A stretch of 64,000 nt of DNA from Humisphaera borealis. GTDB taxonomy: Bacteria; Planctomycetota; Phycisphaerae; Tepidisphaerales; Tepidisphaeraceae. Below, in pieces: positions 62,101-64,000 of the stretch. Position 1 is the first letter of the stretch. The number at the start of each line of letters is the position of its first letter. The notes under the pieces are model-generated. The model saw only the letters and a list, made by a program, of their open reading frames with translations. It did not search any database and was not told where the DNA came from. The position numbers and the translations under genes are program-made. Where the stretch lies: contig NZ_CP063458.1 of NCBI RefSeq assembly GCF_015169395.1, positions 558,001 to 622,000 on the forward strand, written 5' to 3'.

Positions 62101-64000
62101 ACGGTGAACTCCTCCACGACTGCGTACACCATTACAGCCAGTACCGGCAACGTGCTGGCAGGGCCGATGACGCTGCTGAAGCGGGGAACATCCACGCTGG
62201 TGATGGCAGGCAACGTCGCCAACACCTACGCGGGCGGTACCTTGATCAGCGCCGGTGCGATCGACATCCAGAACGCCGGGTCGCTGGGCACGGGAACGAT
62301 CACCCTCGGCGATGCCAACACGGGCAGTGACGCCGTGGCACTCTACCTGGCGACGAACCGCTCGACGGTGACGGCACCCGTCGTTATCGCGGCGGCGGGG
62401 ACCGGCACCGCGACCCTGGGCTCACGCAGCAGCGTGACGGGGACTGGTGCGAACAACCAGTTCAACTCGATCACCATCAATCGGGCGGTGGTCTTCGATT
62501 CCAACGCCGCCGACCGAACCGACTACCGTGCGATCAGCGGCACCGGCAACATCCTGGTCACCGGATCCGGTCGCTCGATCTTTTCCGTGGTCAACACTTT
62601 TGTCGGCGACCTTACCGTCGGCACTGCCACTGCGTCTTCCGGAACTTTGCAACTGGGTACGAACTCCACGGCGTTCGATGCCATTCCAAACGGAAGCAAT
62701 GTCACTATTGCGGCCGGCGGGCTCCTGAACCTTTCATACACAGCAGGTGGCTCCGAGACGATCAACGCCCTGAACGGCACTGGCACGCTCGGAAACAACG
62801 GCGGTCTCGCCAATACCATCATCATCGGCTCGGCCAACGGCAGCGGCGATTTCGGGGGGCTGATTCGCAACGGCGGTGCCGCAGCGCTGTCGGTGACGAA
62901 GTCGGGCTCGGGCACGCAGATCCTGGGTGGAACCAATACCTACACGGGCGTCACCACGATCAATGGCGGCACCCTGAGCGTGGCTTTGCTTGCCAACGGG
63001 GGCACGGCGAGCAACATCGGCCAGGCTACGGCACTGGCATCGAATCTCGTGATCGGCGGCGGCACCCTCGCGTATACCGGTGCAACGGTCTCCATCAACC
63101 GGGCCTTTACCACCAGCGCGGCCAGCGCCATCGACATCCCTACCGGCACCAACGTCACGTTGGCGATGACCGCGCTGAACTCGACCGACGCCACCACGAT
63201 AGCTGCCACCACTGGCTTTCAGCCGGTTCTCGGCGGCACGCTTACCAAAACCGGGGGCGGAAGTCTGATCATGACCGGCTATCGCGGCGGCAGTGCCGCC
63301 GCCACGTCCGACATGGTAATCAACGGCGGCAACGTCACCTTCGGCACCGGCTATTTCAATGCCGCGCCCTTCGGCCAGCGGGCGCTGACAATCAGCGTGA
63401 ACTCAGGCGGCAGCGTGACGCTCAACACGAGCCACGCCATCGGCGGCGACAACGCCGATCTTGGTACCTCCTGGGGTCAGATTTTCGTCAACGGCGGCAC
63501 ACTTACCACCAACGGCGACAACTACCTCAGCGGCGGAACGGTCTCGTCCCAAGGCCGTCTGGTTTTGACCGCCGGCGCTGTCAACGGCAGCGGCAACCTT
63601 CGAACGGTTGACGGCGGGTCCACGATCACGACCGTTGCCAGTGCGACCGCTTCGCTTATCAGCGCAGGGATTCAAGTCCGTGGAAACATCGTTCTCGATG
63701 TCGCACGTGGTGCGGCCGACAGCGACCTGACCATCACCGGGCTTGTTTCCAACAGCACGACGGGCGGACTGGTCAAGTCGGGCTCGGGTATTCTCACGCT
63801 CACGCGTGCCAACACCTATGCCGGCACGACCACCATCAACGCCGGCACGCTTCTGGCCAACAATGACCCGCTCGTCGCCGGTAGCGCCACCAGTTCAAGC
63901 TCCGTGTCCGTCGCCGGTACGTCACGGCTGGGCGGAACAGGCCGGGTCGGCGGCGCGGCTTCCTTCGCCGCCGGGACGACCCTTGCCCCGGGAGCCGTGG
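59182..64000 (+). CDS. Autotransporter-associated beta-strand repeat protein (3' end outside window)
   Basis: From ATG 59182 (GAGGAG 11 bp upstream) the frame appears open to the window end, giving at least 1606 codons (several lines checked by eye). A signal peptide (MRHPRCIRTLLQAIATALSASTAASA) precedes APTYQWNS. The rest consists of repeats of the autotransporter-associated type, e.g. FTKTGAGTLVLSGSNTFTG, VLILAAANTYTGATIVGGGTLTIG, VTKSGSGTQILGGTNTYTGVTTINGGTL and LVKSGSGILTLTRANTYAGTTTINAGTL, rich in Gly, Thr, Ser, Asn and almost free of Cys. A long parallel beta-helix outside the cell is expected. Planctomycete members often end in PEP-CTERM, not in a beta-barrel; the C-terminus is not visible here. 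Confidence 0.88.
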   Translation, partial: MRHPRCIRTLLQAIATALSASTAASAAPTYQWNSAADSTWLNAGNWLPTSQFPGTAGLNSSVDLARFSDVDAASSFVSIDASPLTDSALSLGGIDFSLNAGTGLFSIGGGAATATTVRLNGTEIDTTGTNTSFSNNVLIAVTDAATRDLTIAPAVNAATGTLSLQLGLTNGGFYVANGRVLTLSTSISQSLANSGFTKTGAGTLVLSGSNTFTGKAAVNGGILQIGADNNLGTAPAAAVSDQLSLNSATLKLSAALTLNANRGVSIAGSGATIDTTLIAGTGNSVIAGVIAGTAPLFLAANGNTSDTGGGQGGNLALTGANTFVGNVTISSGVVTAASNFGNASNKIIITGGGLVASATTTLPSTRLIELSGTGDRILRSYGVATFTLNGVVSGSGNLRATDSGVLILAAANTYTGATIVGGGTLTIGSGTTGSIVTSSGLSILGSNTARIARTDNVSISSILPASITFAGTGSRLELASTLQTSVLTIDRDIGSGTTAGRFRVSGGNVTLASGTDISVAAVSLGLQTTTNRGVLNIGTGSTVAAATFDLGESSNNSGTINQTGGTVTAVSGGFFRLGHWTNGTNAGSQYNLSGGTLDATALSANAAGSAQILNVGWDGQGTMVVGGGASTATLKAFGIQLDANGDTAAYNSTLTLSPNGVVEVASSIGGGSALDRFFLAGGTLRPTANNTWSNRFEVTATSAIDLNGKTVSLTGGIEGSPLPSITSASAGALNVSGTLTAGQISLDANSTLGFTNTTTMSVSTVFSGAGSIAKSGSGTVSLTATSTLNGATNVSGGLLNVVGSLASSAVTVTDTGTIGGEGTVGSLTLGATTGATLQVDPTTPGALNVVGNLALNGVTTIQLTSATTGTAPFTVLNFGSLTGSTANLTLANLAGFRTPELSLSGNSIIASIGNLNLTWTGSVGSTWDAGATANTNWTDGSSQNFFSGDNVTFNDSSTIGGVTLAGSISPGSVTVNSSTTAYTITASTGNVLAGPMTLLKRGTSTLVMAGNVANTYAGGTLISAGAIDIQNAGSLGTGTITLGDANTGSDAVALYLATNRSTVTAPVVIAAAGTGTATLGSRSSVTGTGANNQFNSITINRAVVFDSNAADRTDYRAISGTGNILVTGSGRSIFSVVNTFVGDLTVGTATASSGTLQLGTNSTAFDAIPNGSNVTIAAGGLLNLSYTAGGSETINALNGTGTLGNNGGLANTIIIGSANGSGDFGGLIRNGGAAALSVTKSGSGTQILGGTNTYTGVTTINGGTLSVALLANGGTASNIGQATALASNLVIGGGTLAYTGATVSINRAFTTSAASAIDIPTGTNVTLAMTALNSTDATTIAATTGFQPVLGGTLTKTGGGSLIMTGYRGGSAAATSDMVINGGNVTFGTGYFNAAPFGQRALTISVNSGGSVTLNTSHAIGGDNADLGTSWGQIFVNGGTLTTNGDNYLSGGTVSSQGRLVLTAGAVNGSGNLRTVDGGSTITTVASATASLISAGIQVRGNIVLDVARGAADSDLTITGLVSNSTTGGLVKSGSGILTLTRANTYAGTTTINAGTLLANNDPLVAGSATSSSSVSVAGTSRLGGTGRVGGAASFAAGTTLAPGAV

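Overview
The window is a GC-rich (roughly two thirds G+C by eye) chromosomal stretch from a planctomycete, most likely of the Phycisphaerae side of Planctomycetota. The inference rests on a secreted sulfatase beside a DUF1080 protein, an N-terminal VEQLESRLLMA-type export motif, a giant autotransporter-like beta-strand repeat protein, GspG-type pseudopilins with a secretin, zinc-ribbon kinases, and many short palindromic intergenic repeats. No species can be named from the sequence alone.

Layout. 1-2.9 kb: the end of an SNF2-type helicase abuts a decayed tyrosine-recombinase gene next to tRNA-Val, which looks like one edge of a tRNA-anchored island. 2.9-12.5 kb: a Nudix hydrolase, an orphan promoter-hairpin-terminator unit (candidate small RNA), a monooxygenase-fold protein, a DUF255 thioredoxin/DsbD fusion, a large VIT/VWA protein, a ferritin-like protein and a solitary nuoN. 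12.6-15.7 kb: DUF1080 protein plus sulfatase. 15.9-20.0 kb: small minus-strand cassette-like genes separated by attC-like sites, with a plus-strand fragment resembling an integron integrase N-terminus on the far side. This is read as a decayed chromosomal integron. 20.0-21.0 kb: gene-free, full of short repeats. 21.0-28.1 kb: an acyl-CoA:amino acid condensing enzyme and an SDR reductase (possibly sphingolipid synthesis), a sigma/anti-sigma locus, two Cys-containing secreted proteins, an esterase. 28.1-33.5 kb: three genes with zinc-ribbon tails including a Ser/Thr kinase, an atypical kinase, a CrtC-like protein. 34.4-43.9 kb: pseudopilins, secretin, a TPR lipoprotein, then histidine kinase, receiver and HD-GYP proteins. 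44.1-58.7 kb: polysaccharide lyase, sulfite-oxidase-like protein, GT39/PAP2/GT2 envelope genes, SGNH esterase, beta-propeller phosphoesterase, sugar isomerase, methyltransferase and a NagB/PIG-L fusion. 59.2 kb to the end: an unfinished autotransporter-type repeat protein.

How it fits together. Much of the region serves the envelope and breakdown of sulfated or acetylated polysaccharides (sulfatase, lyase, esterase, isomerase, GlcN6P deaminase/deacetylase), with a minimal type II secretion-like set and a c-di-GMP output cluster. The accessory signals worth most attention are the integron remnant, the broken tRNA-associated integrase, the candidate small RNA and several families of inverted-repeat elements lying at gene ends.
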